Shown here: piece by piece, positions 31,767-42,461 of the stretch
How positions within the stretch are numbered: position 1 is the first letter of the stretch
How the letters are laid out: each line of letters starts with the position of its first letter
From: Azorinus chamasolen
Taxonomy: Eukaryota; Mollusca; Bivalvia; Cardiida; Solecurtidae
Direction of reading: 5' to 3'
Length of the DNA stretch: 64,000 nt
Assembly: GCA_963576725.1 (NCBI GenBank)
Contig: OY755246.1
Location: 70,734,371 to 70,798,370, forward strand
Made by a program: the position numbers and the translations under genes
The notes under the pieces: model-generated
What the model was told of the DNA's origin: nothing
The model's database searches: none
The model's input: the letters and a program-made list of their open reading frames with translations, nothing else

Positions 31767-33138
31767 TTTTTAGCTCACCTGAGCAAAGCTCAGGTTGAGC
31801 TTTTGGGAGACTTGAATGTCCGTCGTGCGTCGTGCGTCGTGCGGTGTGCGTCGTGCGTCGTCAACAATTTGCTTGTGAACACTCTAGTGGTCACAATTGT
31901 AGTCTAATCTTCATGAAACTTGGTCAGAATGAATGTCTTGATAAAATCTCGGACGAGTTCGAAAGTGGGTTAAGTTGGGTTAAAAACTAGGTCACTAGGT
32001 CAAATAGTAGGAAAACCTTGTGAACCCTCTACAGGTCACATTTTTAGCCCAATTTTCATGAAACTTGGTCAGAATGATTGTCTTGATAAAATCTTGGAGG
32101 AGTTTGAAAAATGGGTTATGTGGGGTAAAAAACTAGGTCACTAGGTCAAACAGTAGAAAAACCTTGTGAACACTCTAGTAGTCACAATTTTAGTCCAATC
32201 TTCATGAAACTAGGTCAGAATGAATGTCTTAATAAAATCTCGGACGAGTTCGAAAGTGGGTCAAGTGGAGTTAAAAACTAGGTCACTAGGTCAAACAGTA
32301 GAAAAACCTTTTGAACACTCTAGTGGTCACAATTTTAGTCCAATTTTCATGAAACTTGGTCAGAATGAATGTCTTGATAAAATCTCGGACTAGTTCGAAA
32401 GTAGGTCAAGTGGAGTTAAAAACTAGGTCACTAGGTCAAACAGTAGAAAAACCTTGTGAACACTCTAGTGGTCACAATTTTAGTCCAATCTTTATAAAAC
32501 GTAGTCATAATGATTGTCTTGATAAAATCTCAAACGAGTTTGAAAGTGGGTTATGTTGGGTTAAAAACTAGGTCACTAGGTCAAATAGTACGAAAACCTT
32601 GTGAACACCCTAGATGTCACATTTATAGCCAAATCTTCATGAAAATTGGTCAGAATGATTGTCCTAATAAAATCTTGGACAAGTTTGAAAGTGGGTTATG
32701 TGAGGTCAAAAAGTAGGTCACTGGGTCATATCTTAGAGAAATCTAGTTTACACTACAGTGGCCACATTTTTAGCCCAGTCTTCCTCAAACTTGCACAGAG
32801 TGTTTGTCTTGGTGATATCAAGGTTGAGTGTGATCATGGGTTGGGTGGGAATAGAAAGTAGGTCACTAGGTCAAGTCTTAGAAAAATACTTTGGAGAGCA
32901 CTTTTTAGCGCAATCTTCATGGTCAGAATCATTGTCTTGATAAAATCAATATACTAAATCTTTGAAAATCTTGTTATGCAGAACCACTGCTCATGATCCA
33001 CTGCTCATGATCCACTATCAACATTGTTCATATATTGTCCCTAAGTTCAATATTGACCCTACCCATGGGCTACCCTGCAAAAATCTTAAATCTATGGTAA
33101 TCAGGTGAGCGATTAAGGGCCATCTTGGCCCTCTTGTT
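31767..33138 (+). mobile_element. Helentron-like element, AGCTCACC family, copy C
   Basis: TTTTTAGCTCACCTGAGCAA folds with GCTCAGGTTGAGCT, followed by CCGTCGTGCGTCGTGCG. The core has about seven units of 145 bp (AACTTGGTCAGAATGA, GATAAAATCTCGGACGAG, AACTAGGTCACTAGGTCAAA, GAACACTCTAGTGGTCACAA). The 3' end is CAGGTGAGCGATTAAGGGCC, then ATCTTGGCCCTCTTGTT, terminus 33138. It lies in the MADD intron in the sense orientation. Confidence 0.78.
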
Positions 33139-33227
33139 CTTATCAGAAGTTGTAGGCCATTTTACCTCTGCGTTTTTGAAATATTAATGATGTTATTGCA
33201 TTCCATTCTGCCACTGGTCTCATTTTT

Positions 33228-33309
33228 GGTTCACCTGGCACAAGGTGCCAAGGTGAGCTATTGGGAAAGCCCTGTGTCCATCGTGCATCTTGTGTCTTCA
33301 ATAATTTCT
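33228..33309 (+). mobile_element. Truncated 5' end of an AGCTCACC-family element, copy D
   Basis: TTCACCTGGCACAAGGTGCCAAGGTGAGCTATTGGG is the hairpin start (given here in parts: TTCACCTGGCACAAGG, TGCCAAGGTGAGCT), then a GTGTCCATCGTGCATC leader. It stops where a TTAA MITE begins. Confidence 0.65.
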
Positions 33310-33558
33310 TTAACCTTTTACTCCATGACCTTTCTACGGCTTTGCAAACAGAGTAGACCCAGATCAGATGGCTCCTTTAGGAGCTGTCTGATCAGGGTCT
33401 GCCCAGTTTGCTTATGATATATTATAATATAGATACGATTATACAGTTTCTTCCATGGCCAAAACTTCCTGTTTGTATGTGCTATTATAACAATTTATCT
33501 AATTAATATTCATAATGTCATCATTTTTGTCATGAATATTCATGGAGTAAAGGGTTCA
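33310..33558. mobile_element. TTAA-family MITE
   Basis: TTAACCTTTTACTCCATGAC to GGAGTAAAGGGTTCAA (right TTAA changed to TTCA). The core palindrome runs from GCAAACAGAGTAGACCCAGA through GCTCCTTTAGGAGC to GGGTCTGCCCAGTTTGC. The flank has AATTAATATTCATAATGTCA. Confidence 0.72.
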
Positions 33559-34079
33559 ACAGGAATGATCTACAGGTAACTGTTTATCAGATTTGCATTT
33601 ATCAAATTGTTCCTGCCCACTGTATAATTGGGTCACAGGAACTAATTGATTTTAACGAACAATTTCTTTGGACAACATCTTCTCCTACTCCCCTTCCTGG
33701 AATTTTGCCATACCTCAGGAATGATTTACAGGTGACAATTTATCAGATTTTATATGCCCGTTGTCTGCCCGTATTATGTTGTGGCGCTGTCCGTCCGTCT
33801 GTCTGTCCGAACAACTCAAAGGTAATAGAGGGCCATGTCATGATCAGCAGAACAAAAGAAAACAATAGAGTTCATTCCGTAACAATAGAACAAGGCCTCA
33901 TGGCCCTTTGTTCAACAAAAGAAAATAACAAAAGGATTGGCCCCTTGTCCTTACTTACTTTGTCCTTACTTGTCCATCCGTCTGTCTGTCCAGGCCGATA
34001 TAGATATACTTGTGTGACTATGAGAACAAAATATCTTTTGTTCTTCCTGTACTTGTGTGACTATTTTCTTTAAACAAAG
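33559..34079 (+). mobile_element. Worn Helentron-like fragments
   Basis: Includes ATATGCCCGTTGTCTGCCCG with a CCGTCCGTCTGTCTGTCCG leader (33752-33812) and GGCCTCATGGCCCTTTGTTC (33893-33912), which resembles a terminal hairpin. A second leader, CATCCGTCTGTCTGTCC, is at 33975. Boundaries uncertain. Confidence 0.45.
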
Positions 34080-34850
34080 AAAAGTTACACAAGGCTCATT
34101 CCGTAAGTATATCCGTCAGTGAGCTTTTGCTTGTCCGCTCTCAAACAAATGTAATCCAATCCTTTTCAAATTTGATCAGCATGTATATTACCATTATGTC
34201 TCGGTCAAGTTCGATAACCAGCAAGATTGGCCCAGACACTTCAGAATTATCTCCCCTTACTCTATTAATTTCCGTTAAATTTTGCTTGTCCGATCTCTTA
34301 CTCAAATGTAATCCAATCCTTTTCAAATTTGATCAGCATGTATATTACCATAATGTCTCAGTCAAATTTAATAACCAGTAAGATTGCCCCAGACACTCCA
34401 GAATAATCTCCCTTATTTATGAATTTCAGTGAACTTTTGCTTGTCCGCTCTCTACCTCAAATAAATGTAATCCAATCCTTTTCATGGCCAGCATGTATAT
34501 TACCATAATATCTCAGTCAAGTTTGATAGCCAGCAAGATTGGTCCTGATACTCCAGAATTATCTCCCCTTACTTTATGAATTTCCGTGAAGATTTGCTTG
34601 TCCGCTCACTAACTCAGACTAATTTAATCAAGTCCTTTTCAAATTTGATCAGCATGAATATTACCAGTCAAGTTCATTAAGCAGCAAGATTGCTCAGACA
34701 CTCCAGAATTATCTCCCCTTACTCCCCTTATTTCCATGAACTTTGCTTGCCCGCGGTTTAATCCAATCCTTTTAAAATTTGGTCAGCATGTATATCACTA
34801 ATGTCTCAGTCAAGTTTGATAACCAGCAAGATTGCAATATTTTCAGCAGT
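34080..34850 (+). repeat. Tandem array, about 155-bp unit, 5 copies
   Basis: Recurring words CTTTTGCTTGTCCGCTCTC, AATGTAATCCAATCCTTTTC, TTTGATCAGCATGTATATTA, AATGTCTCAGTCAAGTTTGA and CACTCCAGAATTATCTCCCC at about 155 bp spacing. Typical of the cores of the Helentron-like elements, but no clean ends are visible. Confidence 0.75.
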
Positions 34851-35211
34851 ATTTTAACCCCTACCCCCTTCCCCCTCCCTTGGCACTTTTGTTATAAGTT
34901 GTTCCAATCTGCTGTATAATTAGGTCACAGGAGCTAAAATAGATTTTAAACAGCTTCTCCTCCAAAACCACTGACTGGATTCTCACTAGATATCTGTGTA
35001 TCAAATAAGTAGGTCACAGGAAAGATAGATTTTAACTGACAAATCCTTTAAATGACATCTCTTATACTGTTCAATGGATTTCCAACAAATTTCACAGAAA
35101 TGATTGGCTGGTGATATTTGATCAGATTTGTATTAATCATTCCTGTTTGCTGCATAAAGTAGGTCACAGAGGCTAAACATAGCAAACAATTTCTTTAAAT
35201 GACATCTTCTC

Positions 35212-35461
35212 TTAACCCTTTCCCTGTTCTATGTTTATTCCAAATTTCAATACCTACCGAGTATTCATTTACAAAATAGTTATAAAGAAATATGGAAGGT
35301 GGAACATTGTAGACATTTTAGAAAGCAAAGAAACAGATATATCAAATTCTGTTAGCAAACAGAGCAGACCCTGATCAGACGGCTCCTCTAGGAGCCGTCT
35401 GATCTGGGTCTACTCTGTTTGCACATGCGTGAAAACACGTTTATATGAGGGAAAGGGTTAA
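35212..35461. mobile_element. TTAA MITE, full-length exemplar
   Basis: 250 bp counted with both TTAA. Perfect 14 bp ends: TTAACCCTTTCCCT and AGGGAAAGGGTTAA. Centre: GCAAACAGAGCAGACCCTGA, GACGGCTCCTCTAGGAGCCG, GGGTCTACTCTGTTTGC, a near-perfect palindrome of about 70 bp. TTAA duplication is typical of piggyBac-like mobilisation. No coding capacity. Similar copies in the window lie near 9545, 17927, 29598, 33310, 45500, 52078, 54394, 54676, 56790 and 59010. Confidence 0.9.
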
Positions 35462-35652
35462 ACCATTGAATGGATCTCCCCCAAATTTCACACAAATAAA
35501 TTTTAGAACATGCTCTCTCAAAGTTTTATAAATTATCTTTCCAGTCCATGGCATTAGTAGGTCACTGGCGCTAACAAAAAGTTCTTTAAATGATAGACCT
35601 CCCTAAACCTGTCACTGGATTCTCACCCAATTTGTTTACAGGCCTATCAAGT

Positions 35653-36041
35653 AAAGGGTTTACATGTGTAGATCCAGTGTGCCACCTAAAGGGTTTACAT
35701 GTGTAGATCCAGTGTGCCACCTAAAGGGTTTACATGTGTAGATCCAGTGTGCCACCTAAAGGGTTTACATGTGTAGATCCAGTGTGCCACCTAAAGGGTT
35801 CACGTGTGTAGATCCAGTGTGCCACCTAAAGGGTTTACATGTGTAGATCCAGTGTGCCACCTAAAGGATTCACATGTGTAGATCCAGTCTGCCACCTAAA
35901 GGGTTTACGTGTGTAGATCCAGTGTGCCACCTAAAGGGTTTACATGTGTAGATCCAGTGTGTCACCTAAAGGGTTTACATGTGTAGATCCAGTGTGCCAC
36001 CTAAAGGGTTCACATGTGTAGATCAAGTGTGCCACCTAAAG
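35653..36041 (+). repeat. 35-bp minisatellite, about 11 copies
   Basis: Unit AAAGGGTTTACATGTGTAGA followed by TCCAGTGTGCCACCT; copies differ at a few sites (GGGTTCACGTG, GATCAAG). It ends 124 bp upstream of the MADD exon at 36165. The first unit is preceded by AAGTAAAGGGTT, the end motif of a TTAA MITE, suggesting the array may have been seeded by one. Confidence 0.95.
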
Positions 36042-36164
36042 AGGCTCTATAAATGTAAAATAGAATTTGTTATCCAACTTTATGAATAATGTAGACCCTG
36101 AGTTGTGTGTACATGTATCTGGTAGCTAGTTTTTTATGGAGGGTGTGATTTTGACAATTTGCAG

Positions 36165-36296
36165 GTTATTATGCAATCCCGAGATTACAATGCTCTTACA
36201 ATGAGTGTGATGGCGTTTGTGGCCATGCTGTACCCGATGGAGTATATGTTTCCTGTGATACCTCTGTTGCCAACCTGTATGTCTTCAGCAGAGCAG
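36165..36296 (+). CDS. MADD: MADD exon (core of central DENN domain)
   Basis: 132 nt, 44 codons, phase 0 at both ends. Peptide: [20 protein letters not shown], then [20 protein letters not shown], then SAEQ. It continues the previous exon's ...TAIMLEFK. The SRDYN-L motif and the run [20 protein letters not shown] form the hydrophobic core of the central DENN domain, almost invariant in animal MADD. Acceptor TTTGCAG and donor CAGGTAAAC are canonical. It was too short to stand out as a long open frame. Frame-neutral if skipped, though loss would remove the domain core. Confidence 0.95.
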
Positions 36297-36483
36297 GTAA
36301 ACTCTTTTGATTTGTAACAAAACTATTGTATCCTTTTCCATTTTGAGAAAATAATTCTCGATAGAGACCAAAATTGCTGATTTAATTGCTAAACACTGCA
36401 AAATAAGTTAATATAGGACCAAAAATGATTTCTAAATCATTTAGTTTTATGCTTGAAAAAAATTCCAAGTTATAAAAATGCAT

Positions 36484-36983
36484 TTTTAGCTTGACTATAT
36501 GAAGATTTCCTACTCGGTGTCCACATGCGCGTCACACCTTGGTTAGGTTTTTGTTAAAGTCCACTTTTTGCCTTTAATCTTTGGAATAAAGCTTTAAAAC
36601 TTGGAGCACTTTTTCACCATCAAATGCTTCATCTGTAGGCAAGAGTACATATTTCTGTCAAGCATTTTGACAGAATAATGGCCATATTTAACTTACAATT
36701 TTTGGTTAAGTTTTTTGTTAAGATCTACTTATTTACACGGGTCCCTATTTACACAACCCTTTGAGATAAAGCTTTGAAACTGGGACATAACCCTTTGAGA
36801 TAAAGCTTTGAAACTGGGACATAACCCTTTGAGATAAAGCTTTGAAACTGGAAACACTTGTTCACCGTCACTTTGAATACTTGCATCTAGTATCATTGGA
36901 CACCATTTTAGTCCTTTATCAAGCATTTTTACACTAACAATACTGAGAATAGTCACGCGTGCTGGCCTGTGACAGTTCTTGTT
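36484..36983 (+). mobile_element. AGCTCGACT-type Helentron-like element, short copy
   Basis: Starts TTTTTAGCTTGACTATATGA, has two diverged core units (GGTTAGGTTTTTGTTAAAG, GGCAAGAGTACATATTTC), then a 34 bp triplication around ATAACCCTTTGAGATAAAGC (36757-36850), and ends GAGAATAGTCACGCGTGCTG, CCTGTGACAGTTCTTGTT. The last 110 bases match the 3' end at 19470-19571, confirming that terminus. Confidence 0.75.
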
Positions 36984-38100
36984 CTCAAACTTGCCAGAAA
37001 AAGGCTAGAAAAACATCATTAGTGTAGCCTTCATCCATTATTTTTGAATCACAGTCACTGTAATTAGGGCTTCTAATTGTTGTGGTTGGATTCATTGTAT
37101 TCAATTCATTGTTTTCATTAATACTGCCATTTTTCTATGACTTACTGGTATAACTGCCCATTCCAGTAATGCTCCCTCAACTTTTAGCCAAAAGCCACTT
37201 TGTCCATCATTCATCCTCAACAATAATTTAAAACATCATCTCCTAAACCAGGGCTCGAGCAACAGGGCGATTTGGGCGAAAACTGCGCTCAAACAGGCCA
37301 GTTTTCGCCCTGATCATACGGGTTTGGCGAAATCTAAGTCGACCTAACTTTAAGACTGTAAACACCGCTCTCGTACGTGAAAAAGCCATCATTTGTCAAC
37401 CACTGACCCCAAAAAATAAGCTCCGCCCATGGGTGTTAATGAGTGTTAGATAGACAAAGGTTCAGACCATTCCTCCAATCAAAACGAAGGTATTTGAGAC
37501 CACCTATTGATTTGTGAAATTGCTGACTTACGCCGTGTCCACTGACATGTGACAGAGCGAAAACCAACACGTTATGAATGTGTTATTAAAACATGTGCAA
37601 AACAGCAGACAAACTCGAAATGGATCACTCAACCATTATCTACAGTAATCAATTTTAAATGTTTTAATGATGATGACTTTAATTTAATTAGAATCATTTA
37701 TTTCTGCAGGTCAGTGGGAATTCTTGCAAAGTTTACTTACCTCATAAAATCATTTTAAATCCCAAATCATTTGAAGTTAACACAAGATTATGTTGCAGCC
37801 TGCAGGTCAAGCGTCTAAACCAATTGTTTTTATGATAGAGGGCGTTCCAAATCGTAATTTGCATTATGTCAAAGGTCAAATCTTAGCTGCACGTAATGAT
37901 TACATGAATCTGCATACACATAATGTGGAATATGTTTAAACTTCTTTCAGTTATAACATTTTCAATGTTAATCTAATGTGCTTTCGTGTAATGTGTTGAA
38001 AATTGAATGCATAAACACAGCTCGATTGTAAACTTCAGCAAGAGGCTGGCACCGTGTATTTTTGTCACTGGCAAAAAATCAATAGTCCAGCTCCAGGTGT
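36984..38100. other. Intron sequence, mostly unassigned
   Basis: CAGGGCTCGAGCAACAGGGC at 37255 resembles the end of the small hAT-like element at 20215, but no partner end was found. No exon recognised. Confidence 0.45.
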
Positions 38101-38286
38101 TTAACCTTTAGCCTGCTGAGCAAATTATGTTTACTGAATTTTTCACCTACTACATTTTCAAAATTCAAGCTATAATCAATTTGTCTACCAAAATGCAATC
38201 AGACTGTCAAACATTTAGATCCTCATCTGGATCCAAACTGTTTGCATAGGTATTCACTCATCCACCCATAGCAGGCTAAAGGTTAA
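38101..38286. mobile_element. TTAA MITE, second family (AGCCTGCT ends)
   Basis: 186 bp with perfect 17 bp ends: TTAACCTTTAGCCTGCT and AGCAGGCTAAAGGTTAA. The core has AAAATGCAATCAGACTGTCA and CTGGATCCAAACTGTTTGCA. Related, more worn copies are at 5973-6332 and about 20800-21015; a left-end fragment (TTAATCTTTAGCCAGCTGAG) is at 23799. Confidence 0.88.
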
Positions 38287-38303
38287 GCATCTAAATTTGG
38301 TAA

Positions 38304-38678
38304 CTTCCCATTTCGTCTACTTCCCATTTCGTCTACTTCCCATTTCGTCTACTATTTTGGCTTTTGTTCCCATTTCGTCTACTCCTAATTTTACACCCTT
38401 TCCCATTTCGTCTACTGCTTATATTTTTCATGTCTACTGCCACAAACTTATATTTTTATGTCTTTGATCAATATTATATTATCTTCACAGCACGCAAAAT
38501 TCGTGCATTTGAGGACTTTTTAATATCAAGTTGTAATGTTTTGTACGATATTAATAAAATAACTGAGTAAATATAACTTAATTATAACAGTAGACGAAAT
38601 GGGAACAGGGTAAAATTTTAGAGTAGACGAAATGGGAATGAATTACAGTAGACGAAATGGGAAGTAGACGAAATGGGA
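38304..38678. mobile_element. Element with ends built of a 15-bp repeated motif
   Basis: Left end: five copies of CCCATTTCGTCTACT, the first three in tandem with one or two joining bases, then two spaced. Right end: four copies of the reverse complement AGTAGACGAAATGGG. About 165 bp of AT-rich interior lies between. No clear target duplication was found and nothing is coded. The repeated motif is completely conserved in all nine copies, unlike the neighbouring intron sequence. Class unknown. Confidence 0.8.
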
Positions 38679-39034
38679 ATAAACCGGGTTAAAGTTATAC
38701 AAATGGTTCCTGTTTACTGCATAAGTAGGTCATAAGAGCTTGAAATAGATTTGAGACACAATCTTCTCCTAAACCAATGACTAGAATTCAGTCAACCTTC
38801 ACAGTAATAATCCTTTATACGTATTCTTCTGAAGTTATAGAAATATTGGCTTTCGGGTGGCCTCACTTGCATGGCTTCATTTTCTAATTTTTGTTTTTAG
38901 CGCTTTACTTCAAATAAAATTGGAGTCGTCTGAACAGGATCTGCTGTGTTTACTTATGATCCAATATAGATCTGATTCTACAGTTTCTTTTCTGAGCCAA
39001 AATTTCCTGTGTTCATGTGCCATTTTAAAACATC

Positions 39035-39241
39035 TGTCTGTCCATCCGTCCGTCAACACTTTTTGTGACGTAATAACTCAAACAGTACTTCATATATTGG
39101 TTTCATATTAAGGGCATAATTATGCTATTAAGTATCATCAGAGGAAGACGCCTATAGTTTTTTGATTGAATCAGATGACTATGTCTGGAGTTATCTGCCC
39201 TTGATTACAGGGCCCTCTCTGACTGATTCAGTTTTCTAGTT
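39035..39241 (+). mobile_element. 3' fragment of a Helentron-like element ending CTAGTT
   Basis: CTGTCCATCCGTCCGTCAAC, ACAGTACTTCATATATTGG, AGAGGAAGACGCCTATAG, TCTGCCCTTGATTACAGGGC and CCTCTCTGACTGATTCAG, ending TTTTCTAGTT. The same sequence order occurs at 49795-50027 and 63335-63607. Confidence 0.6.
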
Positions 39242-39605
39242 ATTTCGGACATGAATATTGAACAAGTGAAGGGTAAAGGTAAGGCGAAAGAAGATCACAG
39301 GAGTGAAAAAAATGAAAATCTTCTTTTGCAAAACGACATTGTCCGTATTTTCAGTGAAATAATTTGACCTGAACAATACAGGTGTAACGATAGGTCGACA
39401 TATCAAGATATCGCAATAGTTGAGCTCCAGATAGTAATAGATTGATAGCAATTCTGAGCTTTGAGGACTATCGCTGATAGTTAATTCAACAATCGATAGT
39501 TCCAATTTTTCTTGTTTTATAAGTTTTGTAAACTTAACTGGTTAGTTTTTAGATCGATTTTTATGCCCCCAAAGCTAGGCTTTGGCGGCATATAGTGATC
39601 GCACC

Positions 39606-39694
39606 GTGCGTGTGTGTGTGGGTGGGTGTGTGGGTGGGTGTGTGGGTGGGTGGGTGTGTGGGTGGGTGGGTGTGTGTGTGTGTGGGTGTGTGTA
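39606..39694 (+). repeat. GTGTGTGGGTGGGTG low-complexity tract
   Basis: Variable tandem of GTGTGTGG and GTGGGTGG blocks in the leader of the ATGCCCCC element. G-rich on the transcribed sense strand. Frames over it (CGWVCGWV) are artefacts. Confidence 0.9.
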
Positions 39695-39714
39695 CCTTTT
39701 GTCCGGAGTATATT

Positions 39715-41745
39715 TCCTTTGTCACATCAGCTACGGATACCAAATTTGGTGTGTGAGTTCATCTTGGGATGGGGGAGTGTCGCGTACCATTTTCATGTCA
39801 CTGTGACCTTGACCTTGACCTTTGACCTTGATTTTACAAAAAGCTTGTCCGGAGCATATCTCCTTTACCTTACCAGCTACAGATTCCAAATTTGGTGTGT
39901 GAGTTCATCTTGGGATGGCGGAGTGTCGCGTACCGTTTCCAGGTCACTGTGACCTTGACCTTGACCTTTGACCTCGATTTTAAAAAAAGCTTATGCCTTA
40001 CCAGCTACAAAAAGCTTGTCCGGAGTATATCTCCTATACCTTACCAGCTAAGGATTCCAAATTTGGTGTGTGAGTTCATCTTGGGATGGAGGAGTGTCAC
40101 GTACCATTTTTAGATCACTGTGACCTTGACCATGACCTTTGACCGATTTTACAAAAAGCTTGTCCGGAGCATATCTCCTTTACCTTACCAGCTACAGATT
40201 CCAAATTCTGTGTGTGAGTTCATCTTGGGATGGCAGAGTGTCGCGTATCATTTCCAGGTCACTGTGACCTTGACCTTAACCTTGACCTTTGACCTCGATT
40301 TTAAAAACAGCTTATACCTTACTAGCTACAAAAAGCTTGTCCGGAGTATATCTCTTTATTCCTTACCAGCTAAGGATTCCAAATTTGGTGTGTGAGTTCA
40401 TCTTGGGATGGAGGAGTGTCGCGTACCATTTTCAGATCACTGTGACCTTGACCATGACCTTTGACCGATTTTACAAAAAGCTTGTCCGGAGCATATCTCC
40501 TTTACCTTACCAGCTACAGATTCCAAATTTGGTGTGTGAGTTCATCTTGGGATGGCGGAGTGTCATGTTCCATTTCCAGGTCACTATGACCTTAACCTTG
40601 ACCTTGACCTTTGACCTCGATTTTAAAAAAAAGCTTATACCTTACCAGCTACAAAAAGCTTGTCCAGAGTATATCAACTATACCTTACCAGCTAAGGATT
40701 CCAAATTTGGTGTGTGAGTTCATATTGGAATGGAGGAGTGTCGCGTACCATTTTCAGATCACTTTGACCTTGACCTTTGACCGATTTTACAAAAAGCTTG
40801 TCCAGAGCATATCTCCTATACCTTACCAGATACGGATTCCAAATTTGGTGTGTGAGATCACCTTCATATGGCGGAGTGTCGCGTACCATTTTCAGGTCAC
40901 TGTGACCTTGACCTTGACCTTTGACCTCGATTTTACAAAAAGCTTGTCCGGGGCATATCTCCTATACCTTACCAGCTACGGATCCAAAATTTGGTATGTG
41001 AGTTCATCTTGGGATGATGGAGTGTTGCATGTCATTTTCAGGTCACTGTGACCTTGACCTTTGACCTCGATTTTACAAAAAGCTTATACCTTTCCAGCGG
41101 CAAAAGGCTTGTCCAGAGCATATCTCCTATACCTTACCAGATACGGATTCCAAATTTGGTGTGTGAGATTACCTTCGGATGGCGGAGTGTTGCGTACCAT
41201 TTTAAGGTCACTGTGACCTTGACCTTGACCTTTGACCTCGATTTTACAAAAAGCTTGTCCGGAGCATATCTCCCTATATCTTACCAGCTACGGATTCCAA
41301 ATTTGGTATGTGAGTTCATCTTGGGATGGAGGAATTTCGCTTAACCATTTTCAGGTCACTGTGACCTTGACCTTCGACCTCGATTTTACAAAAAAGGTTG
41401 TCCAGAGAATATCTCCTATACCTTACCAGCTACGGATTCCAAATTTAATGTGTGAGTTTATCTAGGAATGGCGGTGTGTCGCGTACCATTTTCAGGTCAC
41501 TGTGACCTTGACCTTTGACCTAGATTTTACACAAAGCTTGTCCGGAGCATTTCTCCTATACCTTACCAGCTACGGACTCCAAATTTGGTTTGTGAGTTCA
41601 TCTTGGGATGGCGGAGAGTCGTGTACCATTTTCAGATCACTGACCTTGACCTTGACCTTTGACCTCAATTTTACAGTCCAGAGCATATCTCCTATATCTT
41701 ACCAGATACAAAAAACTTGTCCAGAGCATATCTCCTATACCTTAA
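39715..41745 (+). repeat. Tandem array with repeated TGACCTTTGACC
   Basis: About fourteen units of roughly 140-175 bp. Words: GTGACCTTGACCTTGACC, TTTGACCTCGATTTTACAAA, AAGCTTGTCCGGAGCATATC, CTTACCAGCTACGGATTCC, AAATTTGGTGTGTGAGTTCA and GGAGTGTCGCGTACCATT. At least eleven units carry exact TGACCTTTGACC, the complement of GGTCAAAGGTCA. Reading frames of up to 146 codons on the plus strand are translations of this array. Confidence 0.88.
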
Positions 41746-42339
41746 ATGTTGACAATCAACCCAGGGTCCTTTTTAACGTTGAGAATGACTTAGGGTTCTT
41801 TATAACTAAGTTTTGACGCTTGGCTCTTTTCTTAGCTATCATAATCGTCAAAGGTTCTGTTTCTAATGTTAAGAACTGACTCCTGTGTCATTTTTAACAG
41901 CATCAAAATTTCATGTTACACCTGCACTACATTGTATTGTTTTTCCGCCAAAATGCATTTCGGTGTCAAACACTTTGGGGGCATTTGTCACCCGTGACGA
42001 CTCTCTTGTTAATATCATTTTTATAAAGCAAGTTTCAGAAATACAACCTGTCTGTTCCATTTTGGCAAAGCACCAGTGTGGAATAGAAAGAATAATGTTG
42101 GTTCAGTTTGAAGAAATAGGCAAAATAATGTTGGATGCAAGAACTGCAACATTGTACTGAAATACAGTGGGAACACTTCTAATCTTATAGGTAATATCTG
42201 TCAATCTCAATTACTATGACAGACTCGGTCACAGATACCACAGCACCGAGTCATGTGCATGAATTTTCATAACACAAATATTTATAAAAAAAATATTCAA
42301 AATTAGAGGAAAAGCTTTTTTTTTTTTTTAATTTTCCCT

Positions 42340-42461
42340 CAGAAAATATTTCTATTATGCAACGTTTTACTTGCAAACAGGATAGTTCCAAATCAGCTTA
42401 TTCTACAAGAACTCTGATTTGAGTCTACCCTGTTTGCAAAGATATGAAAACATGTTTATAT
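42340..42461. mobile_element. Left part of a TTAA MITE broken by a hAT-like element
   Basis: TTTTACTTGCAAACAGGATA ... GAGTCTACCCTGTTTGC is the family core. The sequence continues after the insertion with TCATTTAAAGGGTTAA (43448-43463). Confidence 0.65.

Larger units (their letters stand above)
39557..42010 (+). mobile_element. Helentron-like element, ATGCCCCC family, complete
   Basis: TTTTTATGCCCCCAAAGCTA folds onto GGCTTTGGCGGCATA, then a GT-rich leader. The core is a tandem array to about 41740. The 3' side has CACTTTGGGGGCAT, the inverted counterpart of ATGCCCCCAAAG, then hairpin GTCACCCGTGAC and CTCTTGTT (42003-42010). It lies in the MADD intron in the sense orientation. Confidence 0.8.

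Noticed and set aside
35653..36041. CRISPR-like array of 35-bp repeats
   Set aside because: There are no unique spacers; units abut directly, and the context is an animal intron.
37549..37758. 69-codon frame in the MADD intron
   Set aside because: No recognisable motif, no conserved-looking composition and no splice signals in a compatible frame.
39614..41816. Series of long plus-strand frames (up to 146 codons) with repeated VCEFILGWRSVAYHF
   Set aside because: Translation of the tandem array in a Helentron-like element; stops and frame shifts follow the repeat, and no family matches.
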